Shown: positions 22,219-32,916 of the stretch, one piece after another
Layout of the letters: the number at the start of each line of letters is the position of its first letter
How positions within the stretch are numbered: position 1 is the stretch's first letter
DNA from: Neonectria sp. B-13
Taxonomy: Eukaryota > Ascomycota > Sordariomycetes > Hypocreales > Nectriaceae
Length of the DNA stretch: 64,000 nucleotides
Direction of reading: 5' to 3'
NCBI GenBank assembly: GCA_002682825.1
Contig: NOKP01000050.1
Location: forward strand, 109,640-173,639
The notes under the pieces: model-generated
Database searches by the model: none
What the model was told of the DNA's origin: nothing
What the model saw: only the letters and a program-made list of their open reading frames with translations
Translations under genes and position numbers: made by a program

Positions 22219-24087
22219 ATGATGGAGCCTACCAGTCGTAAGAAGTCCCCCCTTGATGGACAAGATGTCCCTGGTCCACAACCTCCAGGTGAACAGCTAC
22301 AAGAGCCGCCTTCCTCGACTTCCCCACGGCAGCGTCGACATCCCGTTGGCTGGTCTCTCCAGGACGAAGAATACGAGAGCTTGAGTGAAGAAGGTACGGA
22401 AACGGACAACCAAGATGAGGACGAGACTAGTTGCGCTGAGTTATTCAGCGTCAAAGATGGTAACGATCCACTCAGCCAGCTTGAGGGCTGGCTCGAATCG
22501 AACTACAAGAACTCTCTGTTCGCGTGTGGTGGCACAATACCGATCATGTCCGACGACCAGGAAGAAAGGTCGCCCACGGTCGAAGAGGTCTCTTCGCGGC
22601 CAGCCTCCATCTCCAGCAAAGCCTCAAGCTCGGTCACGGTTCCATCGACAATTCCCCATCCACCAGTCACCCTACGATGGGACCCTCGGGATGTCATGAC
22701 CCCGGCGAGCCACTGTAAGCTCACGTTGCCCACTGGGGACGCCACCTCAGACAACCTTGAACGTTTGCTTGCCGACATGGAGCCTGCAACATTTGGCCTT
22801 GGAGGCAAGGATGTGTATGATGAGAGCTATCGCAAAGCATCGAGGCTAGAACCCTCCAACTTCGCAACTAACTTTTGCCCATACAATGTCGGCATCATTG
22901 ACGTCGTATCCCAAGTACTCCTTCCGAATCCGCATTCCAACAAGCAAAGGGCTATTAAAGCTGAGTTATACAAGCTCAATGTCCGCGTTCCCGCCAGTTA
23001 ACGTCGTCCATAACCCTTAGCTGACTCTACTTAAGGCGTATACGGGGCCTTCCGGCCACTTCCGCTCACATGTCGACACCCCTCGCGCCCGCTCTCAATT
23101 TGGATCCCTGGTAGTCTGTCTCCCTGTTGAACATGAGGGTGGGGCCTTGGAGGTCCGTCACGACGGCCAAGTCATGACGTTTGACTGGGCTTCAGGTACA
23201 GATTCCGATAAACCACAGATTCGCTGGGCTGCATTCTACAGTGACTGTGAGCATGAAGTGTTTCCTGTACAATCTGGCCACCGCATCACTCTTACGTACA
23301 ATCTGTACGTTACTCGCGGTAATGGTCAACTGGCAAGCGAGCCCAATGCCCTTGACGTTACTCAAACGCCTCTCTACCGACATATTGAAGCAGTCATCAG
23401 CGACAAGAGAATTCTGCCAGAGGGTAGGATCTATACTTCCTAGGCCCAACTATATGTATGCTGACACTACTCTTCCAGGTGGCAATCTTGGCTTCTACAC
23501 TACACACGCTTACCCCCACACCTCGTCGCAGGGCTGTTTGACCGACACCCTGAAAGGCCTGGACATGACCATCTGGCAAGCTTTTCAACGCCTTGGCTGT
23601 GGCGTGTGCCTGCGACCTATATTGGCAGCTGTTCCTTTCAGTGGAGAGCCCATGCGCTTCAAGGTTGGCAAGAACTTCAAGATCAAGGCACTGCCTTGGT
23701 ATGTCGAAAGCATGGATGACTGGGAGAGATTGCTTAAGGAAGATTGGGGTCTTGAGCGGGTCTCATTTGAAGATGTTGTGTGGCTCAACGAACCTAATCT
23801 CAAGACCAAGGAAGCTTCATTTGCCTATGCAGCGGTGAGTATGAACCCTCCTTGGCCCAACAATAAGGCGCCAAGGATGCTCTGCAGTGCGAAAAGCGGC
23901 AATTTCTAACTTCAGACAGTATGGCAATGAACCTAGTAGCGAACTTGCTTATTCGGTCTGTGCTATTATTATTGGCGTCCCCAAGTACGGCGACGACAAG
24001 AGGATGACACTTGAGACAACTTTTTCAACTGTGGCGATTGGAGAAGAGGACTGGGAGAAAAACCCACCCTATGATGATTGGGACTAG
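22219..24087 (+). CDS. 2-oxoglutarate/Fe(II) oxygenase domain protein
   Basis: A 557-aa protein from four exons (22219-22980, 23036-23423, 23479-23834, 23920-24087), all in phase. The first 130 residues are low-complexity Pro/Ser/Glu with no domain. The central part holds a double-stranded beta-helix oxygenase: the HxD iron ligands are in HFRSHVDTPR, the distal His in YSDCEHEVF, and the 2-oxoglutarate-binding Arg in SGHRITLTYNLY. The C-terminal half (GGNLGFYTTHAYPHTS and IIIGVPKYGDD) is typical of the large fungal members of this family. The substrate is unknown. The first ATG of a tandem pair (22219, 22222) is taken as start. The first intron uses a weak donor (GTCCGC), which is the least certain junction. 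Confidence 0.85.
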
Positions 24088-24777
24088 TTTTTAAGGATGA
24101 CTAGTTAAGTAGTTAACGACATGTTGGAATGGCCCCCCAAAGCGAACCAACTGAGCAAGCTTAGTTGGTCACAAACTCTAGATGATATTCGTCTTTCTAA
24201 GGTTTCAAGGTTCAAGTCTTGATTCAGGCCCTGGAAGAGAACGGAAAGGCACCAGGCTTCTGAATGCTGTGACGTTCGTGGTACTCGTGAATGCAAAACC
24301 TTACTGTTTTCATGGAACTTAAGCGCCGATATACTGGCAACGGTCGAGATGCTAAGGGCCCAGAAATGCGGTTGATACCCTGCTCAGCCAAAGGGGGTGA
24401 GTTGATGGAGCTAGTAAACAGCGAAGCCGAAGTTTGAGCCGGGGACCGAAGGGGCGTGGGGGCGGTCATCCGTGTCGCTTGAGTTTGGTTTCATAATACC
24501 ACAGACGCACAGTTCACAAATTGCTTCCGACCAGCGAAGTACTCAAATATTTAGTTAAATAATAATTAGTCACCTCTTTGGAAATGAGCTCTGAGATTCA
24601 AGGGTCAATAGTAGTAAGTCCTCCAATTTCAACTAAGTGATTTGACAAGGTTAGCTGTGAATTACTTGCGCACAGAGTGTCGCAGACGTGGAATCAAACG
24701 GTGCGTCGACGAATAACAAACACCGCACTCAACATGAACTAAGCTAACAAGACAAACCCGAAAAGTCTCAGATCAAC
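24088..24777. other. Intergenic with a tRNA-like/hairpin stretch
   Basis: No gene is supported. A 7-bp inverted repeat (ACCAACT at 24146, AGTTGGT at 24163) and a GGTTCAAGTC stretch near 24208 resemble tRNA A and B boxes, but the cloverleaf does not close. It may be an old tRNA-derived relic or chance. Confidence 0.3.
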
Positions 24778-25525
24778 CTAGAAGGCACCGCTCTTCGTAA
24801 TAATCTCTTTCCACGTTGTTTGCTTCTCTTCAAGGATGCTCAGACCTTCCTGCAGGGAAGCTTCATTATAATAACCGGGCTTCTCGACGAGCAAGTGATT
24901 CTCCGACATCTCCTCGGCCATGGCTTCAGGCGAAAACGACATGTACTCTTCTACAGACCTGCACATATTTAGTCTTTTTAACATTGACTTCCTCGAATTC
25001 GGACAAAGCTTTCTCGGGGGTGTAGTAGTCATTGTCTGGGGATCTTTACCTTGCCGTCAAAGTGAGGGACATGCTTCAGCCGTCTTCAGTCACCTCCGTG
25101 ACATTGAGTAGAGAAGAGAAGATGACATGTGACACGCCAGCTTCCTTCGCTGCGTCCGCCACATGTTTGCCTTGGGTGAGTTCTGTCTCTGCATCCATCA
25201 ACTCCCAGTAGTTGGTAACAAGGCAGACGGTGTTTGATTCGGATAACGCCTTGATGAGGGAGTCGTTGGAGTTCATATCAGCCTATGAGAATTTGTCAGT
25301 CAGCGCCGTGCTCTCATGCGCTTGGGATGGTATTGAGCAAGGACGGGACAAACCGCTGTCAACTCGATGCCTCTATCGGCAAGCTTCTGTACGGCAGGCT
25401 TGGTTGGGTCTCTAGTGATTCCCCGAACGAAAGTCCTTCGAAAGGGCATTATCGGCCAGGATATGATCGATGACCGACCCGCCCTGGTTTCCGGTTGCTC
25501 CAAGAACAGTGATAATATTCGACAT
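24778..25525 (-). pseudogene. NmrA-like NAD(P)-binding protein, frameshifted
   Basis: Remains of an NmrA-family (atypical SDR) protein. The start is good (MSNIITVLGATGNQGGSVID, with the Rossmann GATGNQG), but the frame hits TAG at 25412-25414. The protein continues in another frame as RGITRDPTKPAVQKLADRG. After an intron it reads NTVCLVTNYWELMD and AGVSHVIFSSL, then shifts again at about 25077 (KHVPHFDGK is in a new frame). The end (SVEEYMSF, then KPGYYNEASLQEGL) closes at 24778, with roughly 120 residues missing before it. Two indels and one internal deletion mean no functional product. Confidence 0.82.
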
Positions 25526-26363
25526 GGTTTCGTTGGCTTTAGTTATTGATGTTATGATGTACTTGATGTAAAGAAAAAGAAGAGTGAGTGAGTGAGTGGA
25601 AGTTAAAGCTGATTGTCAGAGATGTTTCATCGCCAGATGGGGTCCTGTCTTTCGTAGGTCTAGTGAATAGTAGTGTAAGGCCGAGTATGACCTTCGGTAT
25701 GTCCATCTCGGCATGCTGCACCACAATAGTTCGACCAGGAGGAAGAATAACGGGGTATCATTGACAAATCGGCTGCTGCTCCTCATGAAAGCAAGGTTCC
25801 TGCCAGATGCTTGGATGCAAGGCCAGCATGCTGGAAAAGCCAGCTCAACCCTCCAGGTTGAAGCGTAGGGGGTTCAAAACACTCCACTAGGATTCAGCAT
25901 TTGGGCTGAAAAGTTACGTACGTGTGGCACAATGGTGCTGTGGTTGGTGTGATAACACGAGGTCTCTTGTTATTCCGAGAGGAAGCTACAGGTTCAATCA
26001 CAGCCAATACAGTCCGGTTTTTTTCAACACCCCCAAGCCTGCTTACGACAAAATATTGGACTATAAGAAGGGGTACAGAGCTTATGCTCGCAATTGTCGG
26101 TTCTAATACATGTAAAGACGATGAGTGGGGCTTTATTAACACAAAAGTTCATTTAGAATCCACAATCTTCAAAGATTACCTGACATTAACATTACATCCA
26201 TAGGATATAAAAACATGCGAAAATTATATACAAGACAGGGGGGATAAAGGAAATCCAGTCTCTCAACCAGACCAGACGCTTAATCCACCATCTCACAAGG
26301 AGTCAAACCCATATTATACATGTACAGAAAAGCCAGGTCCCATCTATCCACTTAACAGCTAGG
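25526..26363. other. Intergenic region
   Basis: About 840 bp between the NmrA pseudogene start and the stop of the intact NmrA-type gene. Overlapping open frames at 25894-26203 have no recognisable feature. Confidence 0.4.
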
Positions 26364-27269
26364 TCATTTCTTGTTCCTGTTCTCGCGGAAGAAATCCTCC
26401 AACTTGGTCCACGTCAGGTCGGGATATCGGCTATTATCCAGTGGCTCAAGTTTTCCAGCCCCTGACATCATGTTCACCATGTATTGCATGCCTTGCCAAG
26501 CGGGGAAAATATCTGTTTCGCCGCCGAAAAGGCGCATGGCCCAGATCATGAATTCCATGGTCCCCACCGTGCCCATCCAAGAGGGTTTGTACTCCACGCC
26601 TTCCACGGTTGTCTGTGCATCGGCAATGTCTTGCACACTGACAGTAACACTGGCAATGCGAAGGAAGTTGGGAGCAGGGTTCGGGTCCACAGCCACAGCA
26701 GCAGTGTATGCGGCAGTGTCCACCATGGTGGTGAAATCAAGCAGTTGAGACGGCTTGCCGACATATGGAACCTTCCGGCTCTTACGGTTGATCATTGGAG
26801 AGTCACCAGTCATCAAGTCCATGAAGCCGCCATTGAGGATACTGGTCCAACTAATGCCCGACTTTTTCAGATTCGCGTGGAATTCACGGCGCATATCCAG
26901 GTTGCGGTTAGATCCCGGTTTCGTCTTGGTGAAGTCGAGGGAGAAGTCGGAAGGGATGAACCGAGGCACCTTGGCGGCCACTGAGGCATCAAGGAGCTTC
27001 CCCTGGGCGCCATGGATAACATCTTTCAATCCCTGAAGCGTAGAAACAACACAAGTTGCCCCCTTGAGTTCGCGGGTGAGAGCCGGCAGGTTGGACAGGT
27101 CAACTGGAACGATGGTCGCGCCAGCACCGAGAAGGTCGTTTGTGCGTGATGGGTCAGTGTTGGGACGCACGAGGGCCTTCACGGCCACGCCTCGTTTTAT
27201 CAGCGCATTTGCAACAAGCTTGCCCAGTCCACCAGAGGCGCCTGCAACTGCGACGAATGGTGTAGCCAT
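26364..27269 (-). CDS. NmrA/isoflavone reductase-like NAD(P)H oxidoreductase
   Basis: An intact single-exon gene for 301 aa. The N-terminus is a Rossmann nucleotide-binding motif, VAVAGASGGLGKLVANALI, followed by KALVRPNTD, whose arginine suits NADP binding. The core has PRFIPSDFSLDF, the segment that begins substrate-site homology in phenylcoumaran benzylic ether/isoflavone reductase-like proteins, and then SWTSILNGGFMDL. It could be an NADPH reductase of an aromatic compound or an NADP-sensing regulator; sequence alone does not decide. The ATG at 27269 is the first in frame. It is the only undamaged member of a group of four NmrA-type genes between 24.8 and 29.4 kb. Confidence 0.88.
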   Translation of the reverse strand: MATPFVAVAGASGGLGKLVANALIKRGVAVKALVRPNTDPSRTNDLLGAGATIVPVDLSNLPALTRELKGATCVVSTLQGLKDVIHGAQGKLLDASVAAKVPRFIPSDFSLDFTKTKPGSNRNLDMRREFHANLKKSGISWTSILNGGFMDLMTGDSPMINRKSRKVPYVGKPSQLLDFTTMVDTAAYTAAVAVDPNPAPNFLRIASVTVSVQDIADAQTTVEGVEYKPSWMGTVGTMEFMIWAMRLFGGETDIFPAWQGMQYMVNMMSGAGKLEPLDNSRYPDLTWTKLEDFFRENRNKK

Positions 27270-27915
27270 TCTATAGGTCGATTGAGATAAAGAGGTCAAT
27301 AGTCATGTGGGGGCGGGAGAGGAATGTGAAATGTGTAATGTTTCCGGAGTGAAGAAAATGTCTAAGTTATTCCTTCAACCGACTTCACCTTAAAAGGTCT
27401 TTCAACATTGAAAATCCTCTTAAGCTAAGTACTAGATAGCAAATATTAGTAATCTCGGTCAACGCTCGAACACCGACCCCCGAACCTGACCCCGCCGTGC
27501 CCCATAATCTGTCTGGTAGCGTAAGGTGCCACATTACTCCGTATAAGATCTGTGCATTGAAAATCCCCTTAAGCTACTAGCACATATTGGTAATGGTAAG
27601 AAACATCTCATAACTAGATTAAGCCAAACAGCTCTCGGTCAAAGACATAACACCAACTGCCGAATCCCCGCCGCGCCCACAAATCTCGTATCGTAATTCC
27701 ACATTACCGATGGCACCGTAAGGCCACCCACCATGAGGCCAATAGAATCGTCTTGACGTAATTTCCAGAAAATGCTTCAACGCTACGTAAAACCGCCGGG
27801 GTCGCTTCTGCCCAGCCCACTCACTTGTAACATCCTGAACCTCGGAAACCTCAAGCCTCTCCGAACATCATTAATCGTCGTCTATTCTCCTACCTTTGTT
27901 TTTCCGCGGCTTACC
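27270..27915. other. Intergenic with near-duplicate promoter words
   Basis: About 650 bp between the NmrA-type gene and the DUF1857 relic. Two stretches (about 27405-27500 and 27550-27690) share words such as ATTGAAAATCC(T/C)CTTAAGCTA and CTCTCGGTCAA, suggesting an old tandem duplication of about 145 bp. No gene is seen. Confidence 0.4.
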
Positions 27916-28388
27916 ATCATCTTTACCACAAACAACATTGCTTTCACTGCTCCAATTAATCCTGCCGGAGCTAGTCCCATCCTTAGTCCCGAGCAAATCT
28001 GAGCTGGTCTGCTCCTCAAAATTCGATCCGCCGAGACATTTGTTCCAGGCGCCATCCAATCTACCACTGCGATCTCGGAATCCACCGACTCATCTACAGG
28101 GAACCTAGTCACTATCCGCCAAGTCATCTTACGCAAGGATCAGCGCGAAGTCAGGGAGACGTTCATTGCATTCGAACCTTCCAAGGGGATGGAAGCACCA
28201 TCAACAACATATTCAGCGAAGGCCCCGACGGAGAGCTTTACATGACTTACACATTTGAATGGAGGCACCCGGGCGCCTCCAAGGCAGAGCTCGCGGCTTT
28301 CTTGGACAAGGAGAAGAAGATAAGTAAGATGGCAGTGGAAGGAACTATCAATGTATTGGGGAAACTGGCTAGGGATGGGAAGATTTGA
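27916..28388 (+). pseudogene. DUF1857 (SRPBCC-fold) protein, broken
   Basis: Remains of a small DUF1857 protein (about 155 aa, SRPBCC/START-like fold; its relatives include proteins from secondary-metabolite clusters). Recognisable blocks are AFTAPINPAGASPILSPEQI, then AGLLLKIRSAETFVPGAI, and later SEGPDGELYMTYTFEW. The frame is cut by TGA at 28000-28002, exactly where the family has Trp (TGG to TGA). It then shifts by one base near 28185-28195. No ATG is found at the expected start; an ATC stands there. The end at 28388 touches the 3' end of an oppositely oriented NmrA pseudogene. Confidence 0.78.
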
Positions 28389-28777
28389 GGGATCGCACGT
28401 CCTCAGCCTTGTTGAGCATCCGAGTGAAGTTGTCCACATAGTAAGCAGGCAGGACGAAGTTCTTGCCCTCCGAATACTCGATGTCGCTGTTGGCACTCTC
28501 TTAGCAGTTGGTGACGAGGAAGACAGTGTGGGAGCCGGTCAGGTCGGCCTAGAACTTGTTATTCAAATAGTCGCGATCGTTCATGACAGGACGGCATACC
28601 GAGACAACTTCGCCACCCTTCTTGGCAGGTTCCTGGGCGGACTTCTTTAAGGTATCACGAGTAACACCGCGGACCTTGTGCTCTTTGGAGAGCGCGGGGT
28701 CTTCAAGGGTGTACTTGATGCCGGAACCACCCTGGTTGCCGGTGGTACCGAAAACAGTGATAAATAAGCTTGGACAT
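28389..28777 (-). pseudogene. NmrA-like gene copy, broken and 3'-truncated
   Basis: A second decayed NmrA-family gene. It starts with ATG at 28777 (MSKLI), shifts frame within ten codons, then reads ITVFGTTGNQGGSGIKY and HKVRGVTRDTLKKSA. In-frame stops lie at 28549-28551 and 28501-28503. After the second stop the text jumps to YYVDNFTRML, which belongs to a later part of the family, so there is an internal deletion as well. It ends where the DUF1857 relic ends. It is a different paralogue from the copy at 24.8-25.5 kb. Confidence 0.8.
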
Positions 28778-28889
28778 GGTGAGAGTTGTCGTGTCCAATG
28801 ACTGTAAAGTGTGTTGTGAATTGAGAATTGAGAAGAGAGCGAATATCATGCCAGGGTTTACATCCCCTGCAGAGGTCGATCTTTAACGT

Positions 28890-29352
28890 CCTCCGCCCTT
28901 CTTTCCTCCCGAGAATCCGCGTCACCCAGGGCCAATCGGATGACCAGAAGGCCTTGCTGGCCTTTGTCAAGGGAAATGATGTGGTTGTTTGCTGCTATCT
29001 TAGGGACAACAACCAATGATCAACGGTCAGGAATTCCTTATCGATGCGTGCGAATTGAAGGCGTCCACGTCCTGATCGGTATCTTCATGGAGACCTTCTT
29101 CACCACGTTCTTTGATCAATGGCATAGATACCAAGATGCCGCTTTTTCCTAATGGGGCACTGGCGAGGAGATGTGGGAGTGGACCAGCTAGACAATGTGG
29201 CCCAGTTTGTTGCCGCTGTCGCCCTGGATCCGATAGCTGTTGGTGTGTATATTGACTTATCATTTCTTCTCCCTCTTCGGTGTACTAATTGAGATAGTCC
29301 TTGGTAATCGCAAAAATATCCGACAAATTGCAGCAGCGTTCGAAAAACAGTA
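28890..29352 (+). pseudogene. NmrA/isoflavone reductase-like relic, rightward
   Basis: A third decayed member, on the plus strand. Pieces in three frames read GNDVVVCCYLRDNN, MINGQEFLIDACE, VHVLIGIFMETFFTTFF, WGTGEEMWEWTS, VAQFVAAVALDP and GNRKNIRQIAAAFEK. These follow the order of an isoflavone reductase-like protein, with the PSDWS-type middle deleted between the second and third. Its start would lie about 110 bp from the divergent NmrA pseudogene start at 28777. Confidence 0.75.
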
Positions 29353-29678
29353 AGGCACCGAATAGTCAATCAAGTCTCCTTGTGTATTTTAATCGAGGGG
29401 TGCCTTACACGCCCTGTCACACTCGCTACATACTTTCTAATCCCATACGCTTCGTTATATTAGCTCTATACGCAGTACGCAATATGTTAACTTAGTCTAC
29501 ATTATAAAATCTTAACCAAATCGGGGAATGCGCGGACCCACCGTGGCCATGCATCATGATGACGTCGTCTTCACACAGCTCCCCGAGGGTCCCCTTTAAT
29601 TGCCCTCCCTCAAGGTAGAATAGTGACCGTTTACTGAATAGTTCTTCAGCTGCATTTTCCTTCATTCATACCCTCTTC

Positions 29679-30525
29679 ATGTCCAAATCAATTGCGATCG
29701 TTGCCGGAGCCGGACCGGGAACGGGCAGCGCTATTGCTCGCCGCTTTGCCCTGGCATACCCGGTAGTCCTTCTTGCCCGATCGCAGGCGTCTCTCGACCC
29801 TCTCTTGCACGATATTACCGAGAATGGAGGTTCAGCAATGGCCATCCCTACTGATGTGACCAGTTCATCCAGCATGGAGTCAGCAATGGATCAAATGAAG
29901 AAGAAGTTTGGCTCCAATTTGAGCATTGCGGCAGCGATCTACAACGTCGCAAGCAAGTTTACGAGAAAGCCCTTCCTGGAGCAAAGCCCAGAAGAGTTCC
30001 TCGGGAGCTTAGAGCCAACCATCAAGGGCGCATTCAACTTTGCCCAAGCGACGCTACCTTTCATGATAAATGAAGGCCGAGATCAGGGGCAATACCCGCC
30101 GACTCTCGTTTTCACCGGTGATAAATGCTCGAATCGCCTTTGTAAAGTCTGTCTAATTTTCTATTGCAGGTGCCACGGCTGCGCTTAAAGGAGGCTCCGG
30201 ACTTTCTGGGTTTGCAATGAGCAAGTTCGGAATCCGTGCCATGTCCCAATCTCTTGCGCGTGAATTCGGGCCCAAAGGGGTTCATGTCTCCCACGCCATC
30301 ATTGATGGAATTATTGATACCGAGAAAACGAAGGCTGTCAGCCAGGATATCCCGGATTCCAAAATCGATCCCAAATGGGTAAGTTTGAGTTCAGTGGAAG
30401 CTCTCACATATCATTATACTAATCACTGAACAAAGATTGCGGAATCATACTGGTTCCTGCACACTCAGCCTAGGACTTCATTTACTCATGAGATCGATCT
30501 CAGACCTTACTCAGAGACGTGGTAA
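29679..30525 (+). CDS. Short-chain dehydrogenase/reductase, altered catalytic Tyr
   Basis: A 245-aa SDR from three exons (29679-30117, 30170-30378, 30436-30525). The cofactor motif is AIVAGAGPGTGSAIARRFA, with LLARSQ after beta-2, where the arginine favours NADP. The usual catalytic YxxxK is replaced by FAMSK (in SGFAMSKFGIRAMSQSLARE), so the proton-donating Tyr is Phe. The NNAG-type motif is AIYNVAS. The C-terminus is short, ending DLRPYSETW. Proteins with this FAxxK arrangement are found in several lineages and are annotated as SDRs, but their activity is doubtful without the Tyr. The open frame and splice sites are intact, so the gene is probably expressed. Confidence 0.87.
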
Positions 30526-32321
30526 AATGTGGAAGTCCTGAAATGACATGGTTACGCCGATCATGGAAATCCCTGAGCTCTGTCGAATTTTAAACAATGC
30601 AAGATAGTTTTCACTTTCCTCTATTCCTTACCTCGCTAAAACCTTGTATGTATTCATTAATTGCTCGTTGGGGCTTTCTGGGATTCCTTTTGCACACCTA
30701 CTTACCTGCTACGACCCGCCATGTGTTTCAGTTATAAGGATGCTTAGCAGTATCCATGCGAGCATTGAAAGTGGTTGATTCACTCACCCATCGGCTTTCA
30801 ATCGTCGCTTGTTATTAGCTCTGAGAGGATTGCTGCATGATTTTGCAGCAGGGAAAGTTGCCTTTTCGACGAAGAAGTCGCTTTGAGGAACAAGAGCTCG
30901 TCAGGCAAGCCAGGCGGCTGTTGTGGCCAGTACATCTTTTTAGGACAGATGCCGGGTTGATCTCCGTGCTGGCAGTACATCTCGTGAGCCGAATGAGTTA
31001 TCTCCTGCCGCCATTGCCACCGAAAACTAGGCCCCAAGAGAGCGGGTCACTCGATGGAGGTTCCAGGCAACTCGTCATCAGAGTCTCTCGGTTGGAAAAA
31101 AGAAAAACACGCTACGATAATTGAGGTTTGAGACCAAAAAAGAACAGGTGTGTGATTTTGTAAAGGCCTTACACCCAAGGACCTTGCGTCATTGCACACC
31201 TTTAAAAAAAGTATTGCAGCCTTTCGCAACCTTCCCCTTAAGATGACAACAGGTGTAAAGAAAAAGCGACAGAGGCTGAGAAGAAATAATTAGACACTCA
31301 ACTCAAGGACATAGCCGTCGAAGCGGCTTATGGGTCCCACTTGAGCAGGTGCAATGGCCTACAGAGAAATCCAAGTCGAGTTTGCCTTGATCTCCTACCT
31401 GATCGCTATGGATAACCCCCGAAAGTCATGAAAAGAGATAGGATGTCCATCTCGGTATTTTTCAATTTGGCTCATTTCCTATCGCGATAAGATATCCTCA
31501 AATTGGTTGAAGTTGATGGAAGGGGCTGGTCAAACAGCTTCGTCGCCTTGTCAAAATATTATCCATCATGGTCGCACTACATTCCCGACTGGATCATTTC
31601 GAGCCCAAATTTGGTACGAGAGTTCTTTGATGGTAGGTTCAGCCTTGGCAAGATGTAAGCCGTCGTCGACAGGGTGACCTAGAAATCTTAGATTTCTACA
31701 ATACCACCAATAAGCCAACAGACGCCGGTCTTCACACATACTAAAGGACTGCGGTGGACTATATGAACCCGGCGATGCCCAGGTTATCTTGGGGACGACA
31801 CATCGAGGCATAAGCACCATAAATGAAACTGGGACTACGTCAAGTGAGTTTGAGACAAGAAACATTGCTCGTGCCCACGAACTACTTCCGCCATCTCATG
31901 AGCCGACCAAACCAGCTGCCATAACACAAGTTCGCTCCTCTGTATGCAGAACGCAAAGGCATCATGTCGGACGCTTTTCGTCAATGTTGTGTTACAGTCT
32001 ACCGCAGGCAGGTTATCGCCAACCTGGTTAAAATTTCCAAGCAAGATATGTCGTTTACCCGGTTCGGAGACACCTATCGTTCACCGCGTATTGCACCTCA
32101 AATGTTCAATCTTCACCTATCCCAGCAGCCTTTGCAGGAAATTCAGAACCTCTTAACATCACCGAAGAAATGCATACCCTTTATGAATCACCTGAAAGAA
32201 ATACAGCCGAAAATACAAGTGCTCTTGTCGATGCAGAAGATGTTCTTGACGCATGTTGCTAGTTATGTAGCAACTTCTGGAACTGCCTGAATCCTGCTGC
32301 CACTGCTAGCACTTTATTTTC
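30526..32321. other. Long intergenic stretch, no supported gene
   Basis: About 1.8 kb. A 108-codon frame beginning with a true ATG at 31964 (plus strand) is the longest candidate, but it has no domain, signal peptide or flanking exon. Other frames overlap on both strands. I see no repeat structure here beyond short A-rich runs around 31130-31270. Confidence 0.35.
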
Positions 32322-32686
32322 TTACTCTCCTTCTTTTTCCTTCTTTCCGATGTACTTGACATTGGCACCGTCCACATATACACCGCCCTCTGGCATCGAA
32401 AACAGCCAAACTTCCTCTTCATTTCCGATTTCTGGTCCAGTCACAACGATTGTGGCAACATCGTCGGCAAACATGACATCGCCGATCTCGCTGCTATATT
32501 GATATATCAAGATAGCAACGGCGCCCTTTTTAGTGTTTTGATACTGGAGGTTGTATTTGTTCAATCCCGTCTGTATAGTGGATTAGTGTACAGCATGTTC
32601 CTGGGTTGTCAGATGCGTACCAACTTTGCGGCCTTTTGTAGCCTCTCGTCAAAATCGAAATCCCTCACATTCTCCCCATTCTCCAT
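32322..32686 (-). CDS. Small hypothetical protein, 104 aa
   Basis: A two-exon gene model: exon 1 (32686-32621) encodes MENGENVRDFDFDERLQKAAKL, exon 2 runs 32570-32322, and the 50-nt intron has a GTACGC donor and CTATACAG acceptor with phase kept. The product is acidic with alternating beta-like segments (AVAILIYQYSSEIGDVMF, TIVVTGPEIG) and a Lys/Glu tail (GKKEKEGE). I do not recognise the family. The match of codon phase across the intron and the amino-acid texture favour a real gene; there is no homology evidence. It sits just left of a short tandem duplication. Confidence 0.5.
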
Positions 32687-32916
32687 TTCTTGAGAGTAAG
32701 ACCCTGAGTATTGTTTGGCGTGGTGGTGTGAATACAGGCGTTTTAAAGTAAGGAAGTCATTGGTGCCCAACTAGGTATTATCATCGAGTGTGTGGTGTCA
32801 ATTGATGTTGATTGCGTACTTTGACTTACCCTGTATACAGCCGGTCCAAAATGCCGTGACGTGATGAGTTGCGGTCGCGCATCTCCTGCAGATTGTTTTC
32901 TGGCATTCCCCATGTG

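Noticed and set aside
24146..24225. Possible tRNA gene (A-box-like GCTTAGTTGG, B-box-like GGTTCAAGTC)
   Set aside because: D and T stems do not close properly: the T stem has mismatches and the D stem fails. At best it is a tRNA-derived relic.
26484..26984. 166-codon plus-strand frame
   Set aside because: Antisense shadow of the intact NmrA-type gene.
31964..32290. 108-codon ATG frame as a candidate gene
   Set aside because: No domain, signal peptide, flanking exon or promoter sign; kept only as a remark in the intergenic entry.
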